A stretch of 28,761 bases of DNA, from assembly GCA_964590955.1 (NCBI GenBank), contig CAZPYT010000011.1, positions 1-28,761 of the forward strand. The letters run 5' to 3'. A program made the translations under genes and the position numbers. The notes beneath the pieces are model-generated. The model worked only from the letters and a program-made list of their open reading frames with translations. It searched no databases and was not told where the DNA came from. Position 1 is the first letter of the stretch. Each line of letters begins with the position of its first letter. Below are positions 23,084-28,761 of this stretch, piece by piece. The stretch comes from CAZPYT01 sp964590955 (GTDB lineage: Bacteria > Patescibacteriota > WWE3 > UBA101185 > UBA10185).

Positions 23084-24010
23084 ATGAGCAACTTCGTATA
23101 TGATGATTTAACAGGTATACCGACAATCTTGGCTGCAAGCCGTGCAGATCGCCCCGATCAGACAGGTGCTGAAAAGAAGGTAAAAGCTAGTTCAAGGAAA
23201 AAAGAAAATGTGGATTTCTTTGCTAAGGGGAATGAAAATCTGACTCCGCCTGCGGTATACCTTGATCAAGAGGATTGGAATGTTAGAGTATTCCCCAATA
23301 AATTTCCTTTTATGGAAACCCACGAAATTATTGTGCATTCACCTTATCTAAAAAAGGATCTTGAAGATTTGCCTATCGAGCAGAATGCCAGATATTTAAG
23401 AGCTGTGTTAAATCGTGTTGAATATTACACCCAGCAGGGGAAAGAAGTATTTTTGTTTAACAACCGCGGGGCAAGAGCAGGCGCTTCATTAGCTCATCCG
23501 CACAGTCAATTGGTTGCTGCAAAAGGATTTGCAGGTAATATTGAGTTGGAAAAAGATGGTGCACTACATTATTTTAATTCGCACAATTCTTGTTATTGGT
23601 GTGACATGCTGAAAGCAGAAAAAGAATTAGGTTCAAGGGTTGTATTCGAATCCACTCATTTTATGCTTCTCGCTCCAAAAGCCTCCAGATGGGGTTATGA
23701 AACAAAGTTATTTCCTAAAAAGCATACACCTAACATCAGTTTGATTGAGGAGTATGAAATTATGGACTTAGCAGCTTTATTGAAGGCAGTGCTGACAGCG
23801 TATGACCGGTTACTAGACAGACCGGAAAGAAATTTTTGGTTGCATTCTCAGATTTACGAACCTTATCATTGGTTCTTCACTTTTATGCCCAGGATATCAG
23901 TAATGGCAGGGTTAGAACTTGGCGCAGGAATTTGGGTTAACGGCAGGATTGCTCCGGAAGACGCTGCCCGCGAACTTGGCGGTGTAGTTGCTGATAGTTT
24001 TGGTAAGTGA
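23084..24010 (+). CDS. galT: GalT-like hexose-1-phosphate nucleotidylyltransferase
   Basis: 308 residues, HIT superfamily. The catalytic segment FNNRGARAGASLAHPHSQLV carries HPHSQ (His138, His140, Gln142), where the second His takes the nucleotide. The C-terminal HWFFTFMPRISVMAGLELG, then INGR-like VNGRIAPED, fits GalT. GalT moves UMP (or AMP in relatives) between hexose 1-phosphates. The N-terminal zinc pair is missing: the position usually reading CxxCxGNE..TPP here reads DFFAKGNENLTPP (44-56). A second pair, CYWC (170-173), is kept. Next to glgA, and with no glgC in the window, it may provide ADP- or UDP-glucose; this is inference. Stop TGA, then a bidirectional terminator. Confidence 0.85.
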   Translation: MSNFVYDDLTGIPTILAASRADRPDQTGAEKKVKASSRKKENVDFFAKGNENLTPPAVYLDQEDWNVRVFPNKFPFMETHEIIVHSPYLKKDLEDLPIEQNARYLRAVLNRVEYYTQQGKEVFLFNNRGARAGASLAHPHSQLVAAKGFAGNIELEKDGALHYFNSHNSCYWCDMLKAEKELGSRVVFESTHFMLLAPKASRWGYETKLFPKKHTPNISLIEEYEIMDLAALLKAVLTAYDRLLDRPERNFWLHSQIYEPYHWFFTFMPRISVMAGLELGAGIWVNGRIAPEDAARELGGVVADSFGK

Positions 24011-24045
24011 TAACAAGCTAGCGTTTTTTGTAGTCAGAAATAGTT

Positions 24046-24080
24046 AAAAGACAAGGTGGGAAGAGACCTTGTCTTTTTTG
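24046..24080 (+). terminator. Bidirectional intrinsic terminator after galT
   Basis: AAAAGACAAGGT (24046-24057), an 8-nt loop and ACCTTGTCTTTT (24066-24077) form a perfect 12-bp stem followed by further Ts. The A-run on the other side provides a T-run on the minus strand, so it also ends the leftward gene that stops at 24099. Confidence 0.9.
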
Positions 24081-24098
24081 TTTTTAATAGAAAGGAGA

Positions 24099-24548
24099 TC
24101 AACTGATGTAATATGTTTGCCCTCTTTTACAAATTTTACCTTTTTTTATTATACGATCTGCCCTGATGCTCTTAATTTCTACTTTTTCGCCCAGACCCTT
24201 GTTGAATTGTGATCGCAAAAGATCTTCAGGAATACCGCGATGTGTAAGCTCATAATGCGTAGGGTCGAAAACAACATAACCATTGCAACATTGCCCATTT
24301 CCTTTGGCTTGTACTTTTGCCAAAAATGGTTTATGTTGCAGGAAATAACCACTACCGTTTTGTGTAACGGTTCCTGATGTAATAAATCTAGTTCCTCCCA
24401 TGTCTGTAAGTTCTATATGTTTTCCCTGCAGATCGGCCAGATTGGCTTTACATTTTTGCGTACCGTTTATTTGCATTAATGTTTTACCATTCCAGTTTGC
24501 TTCCCCAACTTGCTTAGTGCCACAAAATACCAAGACGATCGAATTCAT
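24099..24548 (-). CDS. Unrecognised small protein (149 aa)
   Basis: I do not recognise this protein. It has no signal peptide or membrane helix. It begins MNSIVLVFCGTKQVGEANW, looks beta-rich in the middle (KHIELTDMGGTRFITSGTVT), contains adjacent cysteines in GNGQCCNGYVVFD and single cysteines near both ends, and finishes with a basic region (IIKKGKICKRGQTYYIS). The scattered cysteines could bind metal but form no known motif. An AAGGAG Shine-Dalgarno lies 8 nt before the ATG and a good promoter lies about 60 bp upstream, so it is very likely expressed. It sits between the galT terminator and the rplJL terminator as a single-gene unit. Like the 88-aa orphan at 25921 it uses a leader with Shine-Dalgarno, unlike its leaderless neighbours. 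Confidence 0.65.
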   Translation of the reverse strand: MNSIVLVFCGTKQVGEANWNGKTLMQINGTQKCKANLADLQGKHIELTDMGGTRFITSGTVTQNGSGYFLQHKPFLAKVQAKGNGQCCNGYVVFDPTHYELTHRGIPEDLLRSQFNKGLGEKVEIKSIRADRIIKKGKICKRGQTYYIS

Positions 24549-24605
24549 AACTGTTCTCCTTGAGTTATTGTGTGTTATCTTGCTCTTGGACTTTAGCTGC
24601 CATTT

Positions 24606-24634
24606 AGAATATATATTTTATGTTGTTAAGTCAA
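24606..24634 (-). promoter_or_regulatory. Promoter of the 149-aa orphan gene
   Basis: Minus strand: TTGACT (24634-24629), exactly 17 nt, TATTCT (24611-24606). Start predicted near 24599, giving a leader of about 50 nt that contains AAGGAG before the ATG. It begins 4 bp after the rplJL terminator. Confidence 0.6.
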
Positions 24635-24637
24635 GAT

Positions 24638-24666
24638 AAAAAAACTCCGCTTGTGCGGAGTTTTTT
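24638..24666 (-). terminator. Intrinsic terminator of rplJ-rplL
   Basis: A perfect 12-bp stem AAAAAACTCCGC (24639-24650) / GCGGAGTTTTTT (24655-24666) with loop TTGT, and T-runs in both directions. It lies 30 bp after the rplL stop. Confidence 0.92.
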
Positions 24667-24695
24667 CTACGAACTAAAATTACAAAAGTAATAAA

Positions 24696-25115
24696 TTACT
24701 TTAATTCAACTTTGGCACCTGCAGCTTCGAGTTTTTTCTTAGCCTCTTCTGCCGGTTCTTTTTTGATACCTTCTAAAACAGGTTTTGGTGCTGATTCCAC
24801 TAAACCTTTAGCTTCGACTAAACCTAAAGCTTGGTTTAATTCTCTTACAACCTTAATAACCGCGATTTTATTTGCGCCTGCTTCAGTTAAAACGACGTCA
24901 AACTCGGTTTTCTCTTCAGCTTCTTCAGCTGCAGCGCCTGCTTGGCCCATCATTGGCATAGCGCCCATCATCATAGGAGCAGCTGCAGATACACCAAATT
25001 TCTCTTCAAGAGCTTTAACTAGGTCATTAAGTTCTAGAACATTCATTCCTTCAACTAAATCCATTACTTTCTTAGCATTTCCTGTTAGTTCTTTAGCTTT
25101 TGTATCTTCTGACAT
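24696..25115 (-). CDS. rplL: Ribosomal protein bL12 (L7/L12)
   Basis: 139 residues from the ATG at 25115 (MSEDTKAKELTGNAKKVMDL). Order as expected: an N-terminal dimerisation/L10-binding domain, an Ala/Met/Gly-rich hinge (AAAPMMMGAMPMMGQAGAAA, residues about 46-65), and the factor-binding C-terminal domain (EFDVVLTEAGANKIAVIKVV, GLVEAKGLVESAPK, EEAKKKLEAAGAKVELK). Dimers bind the L10 stalk and recruit EF-G, EF-Tu and other GTPases. The frame extends to a GTG at 25124, but the GGGGG-type Shine-Dalgarno covers that GTG and is correctly spaced for 25115. It follows rplJ by 21 nt and ends before a strong terminator. The hinge has more Met than usual. Confidence 0.96.
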   Translation of the reverse strand: MSEDTKAKELTGNAKKVMDLVEGMNVLELNDLVKALEEKFGVSAAAPMMMGAMPMMGQAGAAAEEAEEKTEFDVVLTEAGANKIAVIKVVRELNQALGLVEAKGLVESAPKPVLEGIKKEPAEEAKKKLEAAGAKVELK

Positions 25116-25136
25116 AGTTAGCACCCCCTTCCAATT

Positions 25137-25658
25137 TTATTCTTTCTTTTCTGCAATTCTCGAAAGAACGGTAACTAATTTACGCTGCGTTCCTCCAAGA
25201 ACATTCACTAGTCCAGACAGAGGTGATTTCATACCACCTACAACCTGGGCCAGCAACTGTTCTTTTGATGGAAGTTCGCTGATCTTTTGTACATCTGCAG
25301 CTGATGTATAAACTTTATCAATCAAAGCAAATTTTATTTTTGGTAGATCCAATTTTTTATGAAATTCGAATATTGTCTTAAAGTAGGAAATCGGGTCACT
25401 ATAGGCGAAAATTGTTGCGTTAGTGCCTTTTACTTCTTTGTCGAATTCTTTGGTTGATATGCCTTCTTCGTTCAAGGCAATCTTAAGTAAGGTGTTTTTT
25501 GCTATTACTGTATCTGCATCTTGGTCATTTATCTTTTGTCTGAAGTTGTTGATATCATTTGAAGAAAATCCTACATAATCCACTACTGCAATAGATTTAG
25601 CTTTCTTTACTTTTTCCCTTAGATTATTAACTTTGTCTTGGTTTATTTGATTTGGCAT
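25137..25658 (-). CDS. rplJ: Ribosomal protein uL10
   Basis: 173 residues, normal length. MPNQINQDKVNNLREKVKKA, then SIAVVDYVGFSSNDINNFRQ and DADTVIAKNTLLKIAL, match the rRNA-binding N-terminal domain of L10; the C-terminal helix (RKLVTVLSRIAEKKE) binds L12 dimers. It forms the base of the ribosomal stalk. rplK and rplA are not upstream, so rplJ-rplL stands as its own unit. An L10-leader-type structure and an attenuator hairpin lie upstream (25659-25803), which implies feedback control by the L10-L12 complex. No strong Shine-Dalgarno precedes the ATG, only A/G-rich bases. Confidence 0.95.
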   Translation of the reverse strand: MPNQINQDKVNNLREKVKKAKSIAVVDYVGFSSNDINNFRQKINDQDADTVIAKNTLLKIALNEEGISTKEFDKEVKGTNATIFAYSDPISYFKTIFEFHKKLDLPKIKFALIDKVYTSAADVQKISELPSKEQLLAQVVGGMKSPLSGLVNVLGGTQRKLVTVLSRIAEKKE

Positions 25659-25803
25659 TTTTTCTTTTGGGGCGTCTTATAAATAAAAAAAGCGCCTCGG
25701 TGTAAACAAAGACGCAATAACTTCAATGCTGATATTATTGTTTTCCTCGGCACGATTTATAACGTACTTTCAAGGTTACGCAGACATGCTGTCTTTGGAT
25801 ACA
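25659..25803 (-). promoter_or_regulatory. L10-leader-type autoregulatory mRNA leader
   Basis: On the minus strand the leader begins with CCAAAGACAGCATG (about 25798-25785) and reaches GTGCCGAGG (25753-25745). These resemble the conserved ends (C-C-x-A-A/T-G-A-C-x-G ... C-C-G-A-G-G) of the L10 leader known upstream of rplJ in many bacteria. A second hairpin, CAATAA/TTATTG, then an intrinsic terminator (25715-25685) follow before the start codon. The order (binding site, terminator, rplJ) fits transcription attenuation triggered by free L10-L12. Confidence 0.65.
25685..25715 (-). terminator. Attenuator hairpin before rplJ
   Basis: Minus strand: GCGTCTT (25715-25709), loop, GAGGCGC (25698-25692), with G-U pairs tolerated, then seven Ts (25691-25685). 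It lies 27 nt before the rplJ ATG and inside its leader, so it should terminate part of the transcripts. Confidence 0.7.
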
Positions 25804-25809
25804 TGATGT

Positions 25810-25837
25810 AGTTTACTGATTTTGGGGAATTTGTCAA
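25810..25837 (-). promoter_or_regulatory. Promoter of rplJ-rplL
   Basis: Minus strand: TTGACA (25837-25832), 16 nt, TAAACT (25815-25810). Start predicted near 25803, a few bases before the conserved L10-leader sequence. Confidence 0.55.
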
Positions 25838-25859
25838 TTGGGGAATTAGTGTGGAAATG

Positions 25860-25906
25860 AAAATACCGTATTACACTTTGATTGAAAATGGTGCAATACG
25901 GTATTT
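25860..25906 (-). terminator. Hairpin terminator of the 88-aa orphan gene
   Basis: AAATACCGTATT (25861-25872) and AATACGGTATTT (25895-25906) form a perfect 12-bp stem, extended inward by ACAC/GTGC-type pairs. On the minus strand a TTTTCATTT tail follows. It lies 15 bp after the stop of the 88-aa gene and upstream of the rplJ promoter. Confidence 0.7.
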
Positions 25907-25920
25907 GTTTGTAGATTGGC

Positions 25921-26187
25921 TCAGGCGGTCTTTTTTGCAAAATGCCTTTTGATGATCTCAACAATTTCACTTTCGGTGCAGGAATTGCTGCTGAAGTTGT
26001 TGAGTTTAACTTTCCAATCGGAGCCATTCAGGGTTGCGGAACTGCCGGTGGCGATCTTGGTGCCATTTTTGAAATTCTGTTGCGGGTATCCGCAAAGGGC
26101 AACCTCAAAGTTTTTCAACGGACCGCGCATTTTGACCACCTGACTTGATTTTGTTCTTTCTTCTACAATCTGAATTTCTTGTGCCAT
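25921..26187 (-). CDS. Unrecognised small protein (88 aa)
   Basis: I do not recognise this protein. MAQEIQIVEERTKSSQVVKM is followed by a beta-rich stretch with FEVALCGYPQQNFKNGTKIA and NGSDWKVKLNNFSSNSC, and a helical, charged C-terminus (TESEIVEIIKRHFAKKTA). There are two cysteines, no membrane helix and no signal peptide, so it is cytoplasmic. GGAGG lies 7 nt before the ATG, the best Shine-Dalgarno in the window. A plausible but weak promoter (TTGATA near 26270, TAGTAT or TATATT 16-19 nt on) overlaps the stop of the surface-protein gene upstream. A hairpin terminator follows, so it is monocistronic. The frame is supported by start signal, terminator and absence of a competing frame of better quality. 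Confidence 0.6.
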   Translation of the reverse strand: MAQEIQIVEERTKSSQVVKMRGPLKNFEVALCGYPQQNFKNGTKIATGSSATLNGSDWKVKLNNFSSNSCTESEIVEIIKRHFAKKTA

Positions 26188-26269
26188 AGTTTACCTCCGT
26201 GTAAGATTTTGTGAATGTTAACACAAATAAGTAGTGATGTAAAATATACTATTTATATGAGACGCGTTA

Positions 26270-28761
26270 TCAATTTGTAGCAATTTGTTCTGAAATCACT
26301 AGTGTGTCTTGCGTTCCGGATGTGTCTATATCACCGGATACAATTGAATCTCCTGCAACTGCAGGTGAATTGCCGTCTGAAATATCAATTATCCACCAAT
26401 CAAATGAGATATCCTTAGCTACTGCATTCTCAACACTGACGATAAATTTCTCACCGGCAACCTTATCAGTTACTACTAGAACCTCACCCCCGGTTGTGGA
26501 TGTAGGTGTTACAAATACTTTTGAGTTTGCTTTTACCGCGGTGCTGTTAATTTGCACTTCAGTTTCACCGGCTATTAAAACTGCGTTACCGATCATTTGT
26601 GCGGCTTCGCTTATTGTAAGTTCTTTAGTTTCTATTTTGTCTGCCAGCAAGGTACCTGCTACGTTAACAGTACCGTCAGGCGTAATTACTACTTTTCCGT
26701 TTAAGATATCAACTTTTCCGGCAAGATTTTTTTGAATATATAATGTTTGCATTTCACACATGGTGTTGTCTATAAGTCCGGTTTCGCTGTTGTAACATGC
26801 ATTTCCGCTTATGTTGATGGAATTTTCGAGAGCGTCGATGTTCAAAAGTCCTGCACTTAATTTACCGGTTATGTTTACATTACCCAGTGTAGTATCACCA
26901 AGAATGATTGTGTCATTGTTTATCAAAAGCTCACCATTGGATGACGATGCAAGTCCCATTGAATCCACGAATTGCTTGAAGTTATCATAAATGGTAAACA
27001 TTGCAGTTGTTAAATCTGTGGTGGAATCCACGGCTGTTTCTGTGCTTTGAGTTGTTTCTGAAACCGACAGCGTTGATTGCAGTATGCCTTCATGCTTGTT
27101 GAGTAAATCTTTAATAGCACCGATCTCCGTCTGTAATGACCCCAAGGTAACCTGGTCATTTGAATTTACTTGAGACTCAGTATAAAGATCGCTGGTTAGT
27201 TCGCTAAGCTGTGAATTTAATCCTTGTATTTGTAAATCAAAGCTGTTTGCATTATTGACTATAATACCCTGCTGTTCTTGTATAGCTTTTGTAAGATAGG
27301 TGGTCATTAATGAATATCTTATTCCCATGAAGCCATCTGTTTGATTAGTAAACGTAAGTTCCGGGAATATTTCAGCCATCTCTTGTGCTATAAAGCCAAC
27401 ATCTCTAAATCCGTCAGGACCGGCATTATCTATCCAATTGAAAGAGTGAGTTTCAATTGCTAACACATCATCCAAGACACTCCCCAGAGGCTCTATATTT
27501 GTTTTTAAGCGTCGGTCTGATGACTGGGTAGTAAGAGTTCCGTCTGATGTTAAGTTAAGCGGTGTTGAATATGTACCTGAACCAACTCCGGTGAATCTAC
27601 CGTTTCCTACAACATGTAATGCAACAGTTGGTGACGTTGTGCCTATTCCGACGTTACCTGCAGTAACAAGTAGGTTGCCATTTGGTGTAATTCTTATATC
27701 ACCTGATGTATTTGATATGGTGGAAGTTGATCCTCCGATTGCCAGTTTTGCGGCTGGAGCGGTTGTGCCTATTCCTACATTGCCTGATGCGTCTATAACT
27801 ACTTGATTAACACCTGCGGTTGCGAACACAATTTTATCAGCACCCAAAGTATCGATGTATGTATTGGTATCATCTTGGAATGCAAACCTTTGAGCTCTTG
27901 CTTCACCTACGACCTCTAATTGGGTTGAAGGTGCAGAAGTGCCTATTCCTAGGTAGCCTGCATTGGTAAGAGCAAAGTCTGTATATATAGTTGGATAAAT
28001 GTAAGTGCCTTCATCTACCCAAATTCCTCCTGAGGCAGCTAGAGCAACATCAAGGGCATCAATTGACGCTGTAATTGACTGTCCGTTTGCAACATAATTT
28101 GTTTCTGAGTACGATCTGTTGCCAATTGCTGCGTCAATTTCGCCTATTGCACCTTGCACTGTGGTGTTATCAGCAATGTTGTCATATGAATTGTCAAATA
28201 TTCCGATAAGTGATGCACCAGAAGCAACGGAAGCATTATCATTAAGGCCTGTTGAACCTATGTATAAGTCTGATCCAACAGTGATTCGTATGTCACCGCT
28301 TACATCAAGCAGGTAAACAGGATTGGTCGTACCAATACCGACATTACCGCCTAATAATTCTATATCGTCTCCATTAGCATCAAAAGCAATTCTTTCTTCT
28401 GTTGAGGATATTCCTAGCCAATTGTCATCACTGACTGTAATATTACCTACTACTTCAAGTTCAGTAGCCGGATCGGTTGTGCCTATACCTAATCTACCGC
28501 TGTCTGTGATCGCTAATTGATTAAAATTATTTGGATATATTAAGGTTGTACCTATGTCAATCCATATTCCTGCGGAGGATGCGAGTGCTTGATCAAGTGC
28601 ATCTAGTGATGCTGTTAATGTTTGTCCATTTGATATGAAATTACTTTCTGTATATGTTCTGGTACCGATAGCTGAGTCAATGTCGGCAAAACCTCCCTGA
28701 ACAGAGGTATTAGCAGTGATGTTGTAGTATGAGTTATCGTATAGACCAACTAAGGAAGCAC
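26270..28761 (-). CDS. Repetitive fibre-like surface protein with S74 chaperone domain (5' end outside window)
   Basis: The frame is open from the window edge to TGA at 26270, 829 codons; the GTG at 28159 is only an internal Val. Two 105-residue repeats (28759-28445 and 28216-27905) start ASLVGLYDNS / ASLIGIFDNS and end ELEVVG / QLEVVG. The motif L/V-G-I-G-T-x-x-P recurs five times, as in phage tail fibres. TQSSDRRLKTNI, then VGFIAQEMAEIFPEL, marks a peptidase S74 intramolecular chaperone domain (about 27526-27230), which trimerises fibres and often cuts itself at the Ser before D-x-R. About 310 residues follow: a coiled-coil-like stretch, a beta-solenoid part (GNVNITGKLSAGLLNIDALE) and a tail domain with DISFDWWIID. 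S74 domains usually end the protein, so this extension is unusual. Likely an adhesin or fibre on the cell surface. Confidence 0.85.
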   Translation of the reverse strand, partial: ASLVGLYDNSYYNITANTSVQGGFADIDSAIGTRTYTESNFISNGQTLTASLDALDQALASSAGIWIDIGTTLIYPNNFNQLAITDSGRLGIGTTDPATELEVVGNITVSDDNWLGISSTEERIAFDANGDDIELLGGNVGIGTTNPVYLLDVSGDIRITVGSDLYIGSTGLNDNASVASGASLIGIFDNSYDNIADNTTVQGAIGEIDAAIGNRSYSETNYVANGQSITASIDALDVALAASGGIWVDEGTYIYPTIYTDFALTNAGYLGIGTSAPSTQLEVVGEARAQRFAFQDDTNTYIDTLGADKIVFATAGVNQVVIDASGNVGIGTTAPAAKLAIGGSTSTISNTSGDIRITPNGNLLVTAGNVGIGTTSPTVALHVVGNGRFTGVGSGTYSTPLNLTSDGTLTTQSSDRRLKTNIEPLGSVLDDVLAIETHSFNWIDNAGPDGFRDVGFIAQEMAEIFPELTFTNQTDGFMGIRYSLMTTYLTKAIQEQQGIIVNNANSFDLQIQGLNSQLSELTSDLYTESQVNSNDQVTLGSLQTEIGAIKDLLNKHEGILQSTLSVSETTQSTETAVDSTTDLTTAMFTIYDNFKQFVDSMGLASSSNGELLINNDTIILGDTTLGNVNITGKLSAGLLNIDALENSINISGNACYNSETGLIDNTMCEMQTLYIQKNLAGKVDILNGKVVITPDGTVNVAGTLLADKIETKELTISEAAQMIGNAVLIAGETEVQINSTAVKANSKVFVTPTSTTGGEVLVVTDKVAGEKFIVSVENAVAKDISFDWWIIDISDGNSPAVAGDSIVSGDIDTSGTQDTLVISEQIATN
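27905..28759 (-). repeat. Two copies of a 105-residue protein repeat
   Basis: In-frame units at 28759-28445 and 28216-27905, 543 nt apart. Both run ASL-G--DNSY-NI--NT-VQG, then an ID-AIG motif, NGQ-(L/I)TAS-DALD-AL, GIW-D-GT, and close with GIGT--P---LEVVG. The DNA copies have diverged clearly, so the duplication is old and selection has kept the protein pattern. More copies are likely beyond the window edge. Confidence 0.8.

Noticed and set aside
24091..24111. AAAGGAG followed by ATG-TAA, a possible minimal start-stop frame
   Set aside because: It is antisense to the end of the 149-aa gene, lies after the galT terminator and has no promoter; chance is likelier.
24712..25311. Plus-strand frame of 199 codons rich in Ala and Ser
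   Set aside because: It is the antisense shadow of rplL and rplJ; its composition follows from the Ala/Glu/Lys-rich ribosomal proteins.
26270..28159. Taking the codon at 28159 as the start of the surface protein
   Set aside because: The frame is open to the window edge and the repeat that contains 28159 has an upstream copy in the same frame.
1..28761. CRISPR arrays, insertion sequences or integrases
   Set aside because: No array of short spaced repeats, no transposase or recombinase motifs and no terminal inverted repeats were seen on either strand.

Overview
The window looks like a chromosomal segment of an AT-rich candidate-phyla-radiation (Patescibacteria) bacterium. The evidence is the gene mix: a stand-alone competence system, small sortase and PEGA-domain envelope proteins, a repetitive tail-fibre-like surface protein with an S74 chaperone domain, a compact GT5/GH57/GalT carbohydrate cluster, and many unrecognisable short proteins. 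Dojkabacteria (WS6) or a relative is a guess; nothing here fixes the class. TGA is used as a normal stop in at least six genes, so the standard bacterial code applies and not the TGA=Gly code of Gracilibacteria/Absconditabacteria.

Layout. 1-956 (-): 5' part of a multi-spanning membrane protein resembling O-antigen ligases. 1289-1954 (-): a membrane-tethered MerR-like regulator. 2042-4956 (+): an ArsR-type regulator, comEA, the comEC channel domain and a separate metallo-beta-lactamase domain interrupted by an in-frame TGA. 4961-7896 (+): argS and a membrane-anchored, degenerate metallophosphoesterase. 8124-9784 (+): ndk and an adenylate kinase, then tRNA-Ser(UGA) followed by a large inverted repeat that includes the tRNA 3' end. 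10166-10789 (-): an orphan membrane protein, next to about 0.9 kb of gene-poor DNA, then tRNA-Arg(CCU). 11939-15860: sortase (+), PEGA/propeller protein (-), mreB and a WecG/TagA-family glycosyltransferase (+), an envelope-building block. 15911-24010 (+): a HTH protein with a Q/P-rich linker, a GT5 synthase, a rod-like RNA with its own promoter and terminator, two GH57 enzymes, a second GT5 synthase and a GalT-like enzyme. This reads as an alpha-glucan module. 24099-26187 (-): two orphan small proteins flanking rplJ-rplL, which has an L10-leader-type attenuator. 26270-28761 (-): 3' part of a repetitive surface protein.

Two system-level signals stand out. First, at least nine genes have a -10 box (often extended, TGnTANNNT) ending only 5-8 nt before the start codon and no Shine-Dalgarno sequence, implying mostly leaderless mRNAs. 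Four others (the 10.8 kb orphan, the 24.5 kb and 26.2 kb orphans, rplL) carry clear Shine-Dalgarno sequences. Second, the C-terminal domain of the membrane MerR-like regulator resembles the extreme C-terminal domain of the surface fibre protein, both ending in F-x-W-W-I, which suggests a shared cell-surface module. All coordinates and motif readings were made by eye; no database or folding program was used.
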